Part shown: one piece after another, positions 1 to 10,881 of the stretch
Layout of the letters: every line of letters begins with the position of its first letter
Numbering within the stretch: the stretch's first letter is position 1
From: Auanema rhodensis
Lineage: Eukaryota > Nematoda > Chromadorea > Rhabditida > Rhabditidae
Direction of reading: 5' to 3'
Assembly: GCA_964057225.1 (NCBI GenBank)
Contig: OZ059897.1
Location: 21,080,001-21,144,000 of the forward strand
DNA: 64,000 nucleotides
Translations under genes and position numbers: made by a program
Notes under the pieces: generated by a model
Told to the model about the DNA's origin: nothing
Database searches by the model: none
Seen by the model: only the letters and a program-made list of their open reading frames with translations

Positions 1-41
1 AAAAATTAGTTATGATCGTTTGAAAAATGATGCATTAGTGT

Positions 42-69
42 ATGTTGAGTTTCCATGTACACTCAACAT
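42..69. repeat. Dyad 1: 9-bp inverted repeat, 10-bp loop
   Basis: ATGTTGAGT (42-50) is the exact reverse complement of ACTCAACAT (61-69), separated by TTCCATGTAC. It recurs in essentially every monomer. The only common change is C53 to T, in the loop, which marks type R. I noticed arm changes only in the monomers starting at 22816 (two changes, not compensatory) and 49144 (one change giving a possible G-T pair). An alternative pairing GTGTA/TACAC overlaps it. It could be a cruciform or a protein site; neither can be shown from sequence. Confidence 0.85.
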
Positions 70-76
70 TGCTTCC

Positions 77-155
77 AAAAACATTTTGACAAAAATTTTT
101 TCGAAAAATTTCAAAATAATTTAGCAAAAAGTAGATGTTTTTAGATTCCATTTTT
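77..155. other. Spaced A/T tracts, predicted bent DNA
   Basis: Runs of four to six A or T lie at 77-81, 91-95/96-101, 104-108, 113-116, 126-130, 138-142 and 150-155. Their centres are roughly 10 to 13 bp apart, close to helical phasing. Such tracts are known to give intrinsic curvature, and curved satellites are common. Curvature here is inferred, not measured. The tract at 96-101 is where the G98 and extra-T lineages differ, so variants may differ in bending. Confidence 0.5.
97..108. repeat. Palindrome TTTTTCGAAAAA
   Basis: This is a perfect 12-bp palindrome centred on TTCGAA. With one T fewer on the left it would extend to 18 bp (AAATTTTT/AAAAATTT). Two lineage markers of the right domain fall here: T98 to G in type P, which breaks one pair, and insertion of one T in type S. 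The left domain keeps the unaltered form. Confidence 0.85.
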
Positions 156-219
156 CAAGGCAAAGACGATAGACAATGTTATTCAACGAAAAAATTAATT
201 CTTCAGGGTGAAAATCGAG

Positions 220-241
220 GATATAAGTGTGAACTTATATC
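220..241. repeat. Dyad 2: 9-bp stem with GTGA/GTAA loop
   Basis: GATATAAGT (220-228) pairs perfectly with ACTTATATC (233-241) around the four-base loop 229-232. The loop is GTGA in most monomers and GTAA in types P-A, S, S', U and some R (for example 23386-23407). As RNA both are GNRA tetraloops (GUGA, GUAA). Stem changes are rare: A228 in monomers at 17551, 31943, 34400 and 40367; G228 at 15445; C224 at 12286; A220 at 7723 and 9478. On the DNA level it is a short cruciform-capable dyad. An RNA role is only a possibility. Confidence 0.85.
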
Positions 242-258
242 AGTTGATATCTCGGTGC

Positions 259-309
259 ATTTTTAAGCTAGCGCAAATCTGATAACACAGATCGACGCAG
301 CTTAAAAAT
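259..309. repeat. Dyad 3: 11-bp arms with nested stem
   Basis: ATTTTTAAGCT (259-269) is the exact reverse complement of AGCTTAAAAAT (299-309). Inside, GCG (271-273) can pair with CGC (296-298), and ATCTG (277-281) with CAGAT (288-292) around loop ATAACA. The linked change C274T+G290A, common in the right domain, breaks the C279-G290 pair without compensation, so the nested stem is not strictly preserved. The outer arms are nearly invariant. Exceptions include one lost T at about 28341-28346 and single changes in the monomers at 352, 18955, 19657 and 63541. Confidence 0.85.
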
Positions 310-324
310 CCGCATCGAATGCAC

Positions 325-351
325 TATATTACATTGAGAAACGCTTAATAC
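325..351. other. Variable 3' tail of the monomer
   Basis: This is the most polymorphic part of the unit. Tails seen after ACATT include GAGAAACGCTTAATAC, GAGAAAAGCTTAATAC (creates a HindIII site), GAAGAACGCTTAATAC, GAGAAACACTTGATAC, GAGAAACTCTTGTTAC, GAGAAACGCTTGTTAC, AAGAAACGCTTGATAC and AAAAAACGCTTAATAC. The tail forms correlate with domain and monomer type and are the best single segment for typing copies. Confidence 0.85.
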
Positions 352-1053
352 AAAAATTAGTTATGATCGTTTGAAAAATGATGCATTAGTGTATGTTGAG
401 TTTCCATGTACACTCAACATTGCTTCCAAAAACATTTTGACAAAAATTTTTTCGAAAAATTTCAAAATAATTTAGCAAAAAGTAGATGTTTTTAGATTCC
501 TTTTTTCAAGGCAAAGACGATGGACAATGTTATTCAACGAAAAAATTATTTCTTCAGGGTGAAAATCGAGGATATAAGTGTGAACTTATATCAGTTGATA
601 TCTCGGTGCATTTTTAAGCTAGCGAAAATCTGATAACACAGATCGACGCAGCTTAAAATTCCGCATCGAATGCACTATACTACATTGAGAAACGCTTAAT
701 ACAAAAATTAGTTATGATCGTTTGAAAAATGATGCATTAGTGTATGTTGAGTTTCCATGTACACTCAACATTGCTTCCAAAAACATTTTGACAAAAATTT
801 TTTCGAAAAATTTCAAAATAATTTAACAAAAAGTAGATGTTTTTAGATTCCATTTTTCAAGGCAAAGACGATAGACAATGTTATTCAACGAAAAAATTAA
901 TTCTTCAGGGTGAAAATCGAGGATATAAGTGTGAACTTATATCAGTTGATATCTCGGTGCATTTTTAAGCTAGCGCAAATCTGATAACACAGATCGACGC
1001 AGCTTAAAAATCCGCATCGAATGCACTATACTACATTGAGAAACGCTTAATAC

Positions 1054-3861
1054 AAAAATTAGTTATGATCGTTTGAAAAATGATGCATTAGTGTATGTTG
1101 AGTTTCCATGTACACTCAACATTGCTTCCAAAAACATTTTGACAAAAATTTTTTCGAAAAATTTCAAAATAATTTAGCAAAAAGTAGATGTTTTTAGATT
1201 CCTTTTTTCAAGGCAAAGACGATGGACAATGTTATTCAACGAAAAAATTATTTCTTCAGGGTGAAAATCGAGGATATAAGTGTGAACTTATATCAGTTGA
1301 TATCTCGGTGCATTTTTAAGCTAGCGCAAATCTGATAACACAGATCGACGCAGCTTAAAAATCCGCATCGAATGCACTATATTACATTGAGAAACACTTG
1401 ATACAAAAATTAGTTATGATCGTTTGAAAAATGATGCATTAGTGTATGTTGAGTTTCCATGTACACTCAACATTGCTTCCAAAAACATTTTGACAAAAAT
1501 TTTTTCGAAAAATTTCAAAATAATTTAGCAAAAAGTAGATGTTTTTAGATTCCATTTTTCAAGGCAAAGACGATGGACAATGTTATTCAACGAAAAAATT
1601 AATTCTTCAGGGTGAAAATCGAGGATATAAGTGTGAACTTATATCAGTTGATATCTCGGTGCATTTTTAAGCTAGCGCAAATCTGATAACACAGATCGAC
1701 GCAGCTTAAAAATCCGGATCGAATGCACTATACTACATTGAAGAACGCTTAATACAAAAATTAGTTATGATCGTTTGAAAAATGATGCATTAGTGTATGT
1801 TGAGTTTCCATGTACACTCAACATTGCTTCCAAAAACATTTTGACAAAAATTTTTTCGAAAAATTTCAAAATAATTTAGCAAAAAGTAGATGTTTTTAGA
1901 TTCCTTTTTTCAAGGCAAAGACGATGGACAATGTTATTCAACGAAAAAATTAATTCTTCAGGGTGAAAATCGAGGATATAAGTGTGAACTTATATCAGTT
2001 GATATCTCGGTGCATTTTTAAGCTAGCGCAAATCTGATAACACAGATCGACGCAACTTAAAAATCCGCATCGAATGCACTATACTACATTGAAGAACGCT
2101 TAATACAAAAATTAGTTATGATCGTTTGAAAAATGATGCATTAGTGTATGTTGAGTTTCCATGTACACTCAACATTGCTTCCAAAAACATTTTGACAAAA
2201 ATTTTTTCGAAAAATTTCAAAATAATTTAGCAAAAAGTAGATGTTTTTAGATTCCTTTTTTCAAGGCAAAGACGATGGACAATGTTATTCAACGAAAAAA
2301 TTAATTCTTCAGGGTGAAAATCGAGGATATAAGTGTGAACTTATATCAGTTGATATCTCGGTGCATTTTTAAGCTAGCGCAAATCTGATAACACAGATCG
2401 ACGCAGCTTAAAAATCCGCATCGAATGCACTATACTACATTGAGAAAAGCTTAATACAAAAATTAGTTATGATCGTTTGAAAAATGATGCATTAGTGTAT
2501 GTTGAGTTTCCATGTACACTCAACATTGCTTCCAAAAACATTTTGACAAAAATTTTTTCGAAAAATTTCAAAATAATTTAGCAAAAAGTAGATGTTTTTA
2601 GATTCCTTTTTTCAAGGCAAAGACGATGGACAATGTTATTCAACGAAAAAATTATTTCTTCAGGGTGAAAATCGAGGATATAAGTGTGAACTTATATCAG
2701 TTGATATCTCGGTGCATTTTTAAGCTAGCGCAAATCTGATAACACAGATCGACGCAGCTTAAAAATCCGCATCGAATGCACTATATTACATTGAGAAACA
2801 CTTGATACAAAAATTAGTTATGATCGTTTGAAAAATGATGCATTAGTGTATGTTGAGTTTCCATGTACACTCAACATTGCTTCCAAAAACATTTTGACAA
2901 AAATTTTTTCGAAAAATTTCAAAATAATTTAGCAAAAAGTAGATGTTTTTAGATTCCATTTTTCAAGGCAAAGACGATGGACAATGTTATTCAACGAAAA
3001 AATTAATTCTTCAGGGTGAAAATCGAGGATATAAGTGTGAACTTATATCAGTTGATATCTCGGTGCATTTTTAAGCTAGCGCAAATCTGATAACACAGAT
3101 CGACGCAGCTTAAAAATCCGGATCGAATGCACTATACTACATTAAAGAACGCTTAATACAAAAATTAGTTATGATCGTTTGAAAAATGATGCATTAGTGT
3201 ATGTTGAGTTTCCATGTACACTCAACATTGCTTCCAAAAACATTTTGACAAAAATTTTTTCGAAAAATTTCAAAATAATTTAGCAAAAAGTAGATGTTTT
3301 TAGATTCCTTTTTTCAAGGCAAAGACGATGGACAATGTTATTCAACGAAAAAATTAATTCTTCAGGGTGAAAATCGAGGATATAAGTGTGAACTTATATC
3401 AGTTGATATCTCGGTGCATTTTTAAGCTAGCGCAAATCTGATAACACAGATCGACGCAGCTTAAAAATCCGCATCGAATGCACTATACTACATTGAGAAA
3501 CTCTTGTTACAAAAATAAGTTATGATCGTTTGAAAAATGATGCATCAGTGTATGTTGAGTTTCCATGTACACTCAACATTGCTTCCAAAAACATTTTGAC
3601 AAAAATTTTTTCGAAAAATTTCAAAATAATTTAGCAAAAAGTAGATGTTTTTAGATTCCTTTTTTCAAGGCAAAGACGATGGACAATGTTATTCAACGAA
3701 AAAATTAATTCTTCAGGGTGAAAATCGAGGATATAAGTGTGAACTTATATCAGTTGATATCTCGGTGCATTTTTAAGCTAGCGCAAATCTGATAACACAG
3801 ATCGACGCAGCTTAAAAATCCGCATCGAATTCACTATATTACATTGAGAAACACTTGATAC
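1054..3861. repeat. Imperfect tetrameric HOR (1404 bp x 2)
   Basis: The monomer at 1054 (T198, CTATATT, tail CACTTGATAC) recurs at 2458. The next monomer (A150, G313) at 1405 recurs at 2809. The third (T150, C313) at 1756 recurs at 3160. The fourth pair (2107 and 3511) differs: 2107 has the HindIII tail, while 3511 has A7, C36 and a private GAATTC site at 3827-3832, possibly the only EcoRI site in the window. Confidence 0.65.
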
Positions 3862-5967
3862 AAAAATTAGTTATGATCGTTTGAAAAATGATGCATTAGT
3901 GTATGTTGAGTTTCCATGTACACTCAACATTGCTTCCAAAAACATTTTGACAAAAATTTTTTCGAAAAATTTCAAAATAATTTAGCAAAAAGTAGATGTT
4001 TTTAGATTCCTTTTTTCAAGGCAAAGACGATGGACAATGTTATTCAACGAAAAAATTAATTCTTCAGGGTGAAAATCGAGGATATAAGTGTGAACTTATA
4101 TCAGTTGATATCTCGGTGCATTTTTAAGCTAGCGCAAATCTGATAACACAGATCGACGCAGCTTAAAAATCCGCATCGAATGCACTATACTACATTGAGA
4201 AAAGCTTAATACAAAAATTAGTTATGATCGTTTGAAAAATGATGCATTAGTGTATGTTGAGTTTCCATGTACACTCAACATTGCTTCCAAAAACATTTTG
4301 ACAAAAATTTTTTCGAAAAATTTCAAAATAATTTAGCAAAAAGTAGATGTTTTTAGATTCCATTTTTCAAGGCAAAGACGATGGACAATGTTATTCAACG
4401 AAAAAATTAATTCTTCAGGGTGAAAATCGAGGATATAAGTGTGAACTTATATCAGTTGATATCTCGGTGCATTTTTAAGCTAGCGCAAATCTGATAACAC
4501 AGATCGACGCAGCTTAAAAATCCGGATCGAATGCACTATACTACATTGAAGAACGCTTAATACAAAAATAAGTTATGATCGTTTGAAAAATGATGCATTA
4601 GTGTATGTTGAGTTTCCATGTACACTCAACATTGCTTCCAAAAACATTTTGACAAAAATTTTTTCGAAAAATTTCAAAATAATTTAGCAAAAAGTAGATG
4701 TTTTTAGATTCCATTTTTCAAGGCAAAGACGATGGACAATGTTATTCAACGAAAAAATTAATTCTTCAGGGTGAAAATCGAGGATATAAGTGTGAACTTA
4801 TATCAGTTGATATCTCGGTGCATTTTTAAGCTAGCGCAAATCTGATAACACAGATCGACGCAGCTTAAAAATCCGCATCGAATGCACTATACTACATTGA
4901 GAAAAGCTTAATACAAAAATTAGTTATGATCGTTTGAAAAATGATGCATTAGTGTATGTTGAGTTTCCATGTACACTCAACATTGCTTCCAAAAACATTT
5001 TGACAAAAATTTTTTCGAAAAATTTCAAAATAATTTAGCAAAAAGTAGATGTTTTTAGATTCCATTTTTCAAGGCAAAGACGATGGACAATGTTATTCAA
5101 CGAAAAAATTAATTCTTCAGGGTGAAAATCGAGGATATAAGTGTGAACTTATATCAGTTGATATCTCGGTGCATTTTTAAGCTAGCGCAAATCTGATAAC
5201 ACAGATCGACGCAGCTTAAAAATCCGCATCGAATGCACTATACTACATTGAGAAAAGCTTAATACAAAAATTAGTTATGATCGTTTGAAAAATGATGCAT
5301 TAGTGTATGTTGAGTTTCCATGTACACTCAACATTGCTTCCAAAAACATTTTGACAAAAATTTTTTCGAAAAATTTCAAAATAATTTAGCAAAAAGTAGA
5401 TGTTTTTAGATTCCATTTTTCAAGGCAAAGACGATGGACAATGTTATTCAACGAAAAAATTAATTCTTCAGGGTGAAAATCGAGGATATAAGTGTGAACT
5501 TATATCAGTTGATATCTCGGTGCATTTTTAAGCTAGCGCAAATCTGATAACACAGATCGACGCAGCTTAAAAATCCGGATCGAATGCACTATACTACATT
5601 GAAGAACGCTTAATACAAAAATAAGTTATGATCGTTTGAAAAATGATGCATTAGTGTATGTTGAGTTTCCATGTACACTCAACATTGCTTCCAAAAACAT
5701 TTTGACAAAAATTTTTTCGAAAAATTTCAAAATAATTTAGCAAAAAGTAGATGTTTTTAGATTCCATTTTTCAAGGCAAAGACGATGGACAATGTTATTC
5801 AACGAAAAAATTAATTCTTCAGGGTGAAAATCGAGGATATAAGTGTGAACTTATATCAGTTGATATCTCGGTGCATTTTTAAGCTAGCGCAAATCTGATA
5901 ACACAGATCGACGCAGCTTAAAAATCCGCATCGAATGCACTATACTACATTGAGAAACTCTTGTTAC
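3862..5967. repeat. Trimeric HOR, 1053 bp x 2
   Basis: Order in each unit: HindIII-tail monomer (3862, 4915), G313/GAAGAACG monomer (4213, 5266), A7 monomer (4564, 5617). The copies differ at 150 in the first monomer and in the tail of the third (GAGAAAAGC against GAGAAACTCTTGTTAC). Confidence 0.7.
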
Positions 5968-7371
5968 AAAAATAAGTTATGATCGTTTGAAAAATGATGC
6001 ATCAGTGTATGTTGAGTTTCCATGTACACTCAACATTGCTTCCAAAAACATTTTGACAAAAATTTTTTCGAAAAATTTCAAAATAATTTAGCAAAAAGTA
6101 GATGTTTTTAGATTCCCTTTTTCAAGGCAAAGACGATGGACAATGTTATTCAACGAAAAAATTAATTCTTCAGGGTGAAAATCGAGGATATAAGTGTGAA
6201 CTTATATCAGTTGATATCTCGGTGCATTTTTAAGCTAGCGCAAATCTGATAACACAGATCGACGCAGCTTAAAAATCCGGATCGAATGCACTATACTACA
6301 TTGAAGAACGCTTAATACAAAAATAAGTTATGATCGTTTGAAAAATGATGCATTAGTGTATGTTGAGTTTCCATGTACACTCAACATTGCTTCCAAAAAC
6401 ATTTTGACAAAAATTTTTTCGAAAAATTTCAAAATAATTTAGCAAAAAGTAGATGTTTTTAGATTCCATTTTTCAAGGCAAAGACGATGGACAATGTTAT
6501 TCAACAAAAAAATTAATTCTTCAGGGTGAAAATCGAGGATATAAGTGTGAACTTATATCAGTTGATATCTCGGTGCATTTTTAAGCTAGCGCAAATCTGA
6601 TAACACAGATCGACGCAGCTTAAAAATCCGGATCGAATGCACTATACTACATTGAAGAACGCTTAATACAAAAATTAGTTATGATCGTTTGAAAAATGAT
6701 GCATTAGTGTATGTTGAGTTTCCATGTACACTCAACATTGCTTCCAAAAACATTTTGACAAAAATTTTTTCGAAAAATTTCAAACTAATTTAGCAAAAAG
6801 TAGATGTTTTTAGATTTTATTTTTCAAGGCAAAGACGATGGACAATGTTATTCAACGAAAAAATTAATTCTTCAGGGTGAAAATCGAGGATATAAGTGTG
6901 AACTTATATCAGTTGATATCTCGGTGCATTTTTAAGCTAGCGCAAATCTGATAACACAGATCGACGCAGCTTAAAAATCCGGATCGAATGCACTATACTA
7001 CATTGAAGAACGCTTAATACAAAAATAAGTTATGATCGTTTGAAAAATGATGCATTAGTGTATGTTGAGTTTCCATGTACACTCAACATTGCTTCCAAAA
7101 ACATTTTGACAAAAATTTTTTCGAAAAATTTCAAAATAATTTAGCAAAAAGTAGATGTTTTTAGATTCCATTTTTCAAGGCAAAGACGATGGACAATGTT
7201 ATTCAACGAAAAAATTAATTCTTCAGGGTGAAAATCGAGGATATAAGTGTGAACTTATATCAGTTGATATCTCGGTGCATTTTTAAGCTAGCGCAAATCT
7301 GATAACACAGATCGACGCAGCTTAAAAATCCGGATCGAATGCACTATACTACATTGAAGAACGCTTAATAC
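5968..7371. repeat. Left-domain monomers 18-21, partly dimeric
   Basis: Monomer 5968 has A7, C36, C150 and G313. Then A7/A150/G313 units at 6319 and 7021 alternate with T7/C116 units at 6670 and 7372, a 702-bp period that runs into the next block. Monomer 6670 carries GATTTTATTTTT in place of GATTCC. Monomer 6319 has a private CAACAAAAAAA. Confidence 0.7.
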
Positions 7372-9126
7372 AAAAATTAGTTATGATCGTTTGAAAAATG
7401 ATGCATTAGTGTATGTTGAGTTTCCATGTACACTCAACATTGCTTCCAAAAACATTTTGACAAAAATTTTTTCGAAAAATTTCAAACTAATTTAGCAAAA
7501 AGTAGATGTTTTTAGATTCCCTTTTTCAAGGCAAAGACGATGGACAATGTTATTCAACGAAAAAATTAATTCTTCAGGGTGAAAATCGAGGATATAAGTG
7601 TGAACTTATATCAGTTGATATCTCGGTGCATTTTTAAGCTAGCGCAAATCTGATAACACAGATCGACGCAGCTTAAAAATCCGGATCGAATGCACTATAC
7701 TACATTGAAGAACGCTTAATACAAAAATAAGTTATGATCGTTTGAAAAATGATGCATTAGTGTATGTTGAGTTTCCATGTACACTCAACATTGCTTCCAA
7801 AAACATTTTGACAAAAATTTTTTCGAAAAATTTCAAAATAATTTAGCAAAAAGTAGATGTTTTTAGATTCCATTTTTCAAGGCAAAGACGATGGACAATG
7901 TTATTCAACGAAAAAATTAATTCTTCAGGGTGAAAATCGAGAATATAAGTGTGAACTTATATCAGTTGATATCTCGGTGCATTTTTAAGCTAGCGCAAAT
8001 CTGATAACACAGATCGACGCAGCTTAAAAATCCGCATCGAATGCACTATACTACATTGAGAAACTCTTGTTACAAAAATAAGTTATGATCGTTTGAAAAA
8101 TGATGCATCAGTGTATGTTGAGTTTCCATGTACACTCAACATTGCTTCCAAAAACATTTTGACAAAAATTTTTTCGAAAAATTTCAAAATAATTTAGCAA
8201 AAAGTAGATGTTTTTAGATTCCCTTTTTCAAGGCAAAGACGATGGACAATGTTATTCAACGAAAAAATTAATTCTTCAGGGTGAAAATCGAGGATATAAG
8301 TGTGAACTTATATCAGTTGATATCTCGGTGCATTTTTAAGCTAGCGCAAATCTGATAACACAGATCGACGCAGCTTAAAAATCCGGATCGAATGCACTAT
8401 ACTACATTGAAGAACGCTTAATACAAAAATTAGTTATGATCGTTTGAAAAATGATGCATTAGTGTATGTTGAGTTTCCATGTACACTCAACATTGCTTCC
8501 AAAAACATTTTGACAAAAATTTTTTCGAAAAATTTCAAAATAATTTAGCAAAAAGTAGATGTTTTTAGATCCCATTTTTCAAGGCAAAGACGATGGACAA
8601 TGTTATTCAACGAAAAAATTAATTCTTCAGGGTGAAAATCGAGGATATAAGTGTGAACTTATATCAGTTGATATCTCGGTGCATTTTTAAGCTAGCGCAA
8701 ATCTGATAACACAGATCGACGCAGCTTAAAAATCCGCATCGAATGCACTATTCTACATTGAGAAACGCTTGTTACAAAAATAAGTTATGATCGTTTGAAA
8801 AATGATGCATTAGTGTATGTTGAGTTTCCATGTACACTCAACATTGCTTCCAAAAACATTTTGACAAAAATTTTTTCGAAAAATTTCAAAATAATTTAGC
8901 AAAAAGTAGATGTTTTCAGATTCCATTCTTCAAGGCAAAGACGATGGACAATGTTATTCAACGAAAAAATTAATTCTTCAGGGTGAAAATCGAGGATATA
9001 AGTGTGAACTTATATCAGTTGATATCTCGGTGCATTTTTAAGCTAGCGCAAATCTGATAACACAGATCGACGCAGCTTAAAAATCCGCATCGAATGCACT
9101 GTACTACATTGAAGAACGCTTAATAC
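7372..9126. repeat. Pentameric HOR, copy 1 (1755 bp)
   Basis: Five monomers in order: C116/C150/G313 (7372); A7/A150/A220 with tail CTCTTGTTAC (7723); A7/C36/C150/G313 (8074); GATCCCATTTTT with CTATTCT (8425); C142/CCATTCTTC with CTGTACT (8776). All five are matched in the same order by the adjacent block. A220 and GATCCC are strong private markers of shared descent. Confidence 0.88.
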
Positions 9127-10881
9127 AAAAATTAGTTATGATCGTTTGAAAAATGATGCATTAGTGTATGTTGAGTTTCCATGTACACTCAACATTGCTT
9201 CCAAAAACATTTTGACAAAAATTTTTTCGAAAAATTTCAAACTAATTTAGCAAAAAGTAGATGTTTTTAGATTCCCTTTTTCAAGGCAAAGACGATGGAC
9301 AATGTTATTCAACGAAAAAATTAATTCTTCAGGGTGAAAATCGAGGATATAAGTGTGAACTTATATCAGTTGATATCTCGGTGCATTTTTAAGCTAGCGC
9401 AAATCTGATAACACAGATCGACGCAGCTTAAAAATCCGGATCGAATGCACTATACTACATTGAAGAACGCTTAATACAAAAATAAGTTATGATCGTTTGA
9501 AAAATGATGCATTAGTGTATGTTGAGTTTCCATGTACACTCAACATTGCTTCCAAAAACATTTTGACAAAAATTTTTTCGAAAAATTTCAAAATAATTTA
9601 GCAAAAAGTAGATGTTTTTAGATTCCATTTTTCAAGGCAAAGACGATGGACAATGTTATTCAACGAAAAAATTAATTCTTCAGGGTGAAAATCGAGAATA
9701 TAAGTGTGAACTTATATCAGTTGATATCTCGGTGCATTTTTAAGCTAGCGCAAATCTGATAACACAGATCGACGCAGCTTAAAAATCCGCATCGAATGCA
9801 CTATACTACATTGAGAAACTCTTGTTACAAAAATAAGTTATGATCGTTTGAAAAATGATGCATCAGTGTATGTTGAGTTTCCATGTACACTCAACATTGC
9901 TTCCAAAAACATTTTGACAAAAATTTTTTCGAAAAATTTCAAAATAATTTAGCAAAAAGTAGATGTTTTTAGATTCCCTTTTTCAAGGCAAAGACGATGG
10001 ACAATGTTATTCAACGAAAAAATTAATTCTTCAGGGTGAAAATCGAGGATATAAGTGTGAACTTATATCAGTTGATATCTCGGTGCATTTTTAAGCTAGC
10101 GCAAATCTGATAACACAGATCGACGCAGCTTAAAAATCCGGATCGAATGCACTATACTACATTGAAGAACGCTTAATACAAAAATTAGTTATGATCGTTT
10201 GAAAAATGATGCATTAGTGTATGTTGAGTTTCCATGTACACTCAACATTGCTTCCAAAAACATTTTGACAAAAATTTTTTCGAAAAATTTCAAAATAATT
10301 TAGCAAAAAGTAGATGTTTTTAGATCCCATTTTTCAAGGCAAAGACGATGGACAATGTTATTCAACGAAAAAATTAATTCTTCAGGGTGAAAATCGAGGA
10401 TATAAGTGTGAACTTATATCAGTTGATATCTCGGTGCATTTTTAAGCTAGCGCAAATCTGATAACACAGATCGACGCAGCTTAAAAATCCGCATCGAATG
10501 CACTATTCTACATTGAGAAACGCTTGTTACAAAAATAAGTTATGATCGTTTGAAAAATGATGCATTAGTGTATGTTGAGTTTCCATGTACACTCAACATT
10601 GCTTCCAAAAACATTTTGACAAAAATTTTTTCGAAAAATTTCAAAATAATTTAGCAAAAAGTAGATGTTTTCAGATTCCATTCTTCAAGGCAAAGACGAT
10701 GGACAATGTTATTCAACGAAAAAATTAATTCTTCAGGGTGAAAATCGAGGATATAAGTGTGAACTTATATCAGTTGATATCTCGGTGCATTTTTAAGCTA
10801 GCGCAAATCTGATAACACAGATCGACGCAGCTTAAAAATCCGCATCGAATGCACTGTACTACATTGAAGAACGCTTAATAC
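9127..10881. repeat. Pentameric HOR, copy 2 (1755 bp)
   Basis: Starts at 9127, 9478, 9829, 10180 and 10531 match 7372, 7723, 8074, 8425 and 8776 one by one at every marker I checked. This is a recent head-to-tail duplication of five monomers. The last monomer also starts the dimeric repeat that follows. Confidence 0.88.

Larger units (their letters stand above)
1..351. repeat. Reference monomer (monomer 1) and internal layout
   Basis: The phase begins with AAAAATTAG and ends with CTTAATAC; it is arbitrary but coincides with the window start. Elements in order: NsiI-type palindrome ATGCAT (30-35), dyad 42-69, spaced A/T tracts 77-155, palindrome 97-108, A-run 189-194, tight hairpin 220-241, GATATC (246-251), GCTAGC (267-272), dyad 259-309, then a variable tail 325-351. 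Hand count gives 52 C, 56 G and 12 CpG. Monomer 1 carries A150 and A171 (GATAGAC), the latter shared only with monomers 3 and 55. The two halves of the unit show no evident similarity to each other, so it does not look like a recent dimer of a 175-bp unit. Confidence 0.93.
1..1404. repeat. Dimeric HOR, 702 bp x 2
   Basis: Monomers at 1 and 703 share A150 and A171. Monomers at 352 and 1054 share T150 and T198 (TTATTTC). The alternation gives a 702-bp period. Private changes: GCGAAAATC and TTAAAATTCC in monomer 352, TTTAACAAA in monomer 703. Confidence 0.75.

Noticed and set aside
222-245. TATAAG followed by TCAGTT, resembling a TATA box and an arthropod initiator.
   Set aside because: The spacing is only about 20 bp against the usual 30 or so, the TATAAG lies inside a perfect dyad, and no downstream element is apparent.
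135-266. A 43-codon ATG-to-TAA reading frame on the + strand, repeated in most monomers because 351 is divisible by three.
   Set aside because: Its recurrence is due to repeat homogenisation. Variants change residues freely, T156 in S' monomers creates an early stop, and there is no codon bias or upstream signal. No six-frame run exceeds about 45 codons.
274-290. C274T and G290A as a compensatory pair preserving RNA structure.
   Set aside because: The two bases do not pair with each other; G290 pairs with C279, so the change weakens the inner stem.
274-300. CTGATAA near a small stem, reminiscent of a hammerhead ribozyme core (known in some satellites).
   Set aside because: The core needs CTGANGA and a following GAAA after stem II; neither is present. 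The minus strand of the C36 variant gives CTGATGC, also not a match.
1-351. Monomer as an ancient dimer of a ~175-bp unit.
   Set aside because: By eye, 1-175 and 176-351 show no consistent similarity beyond A/T runs.
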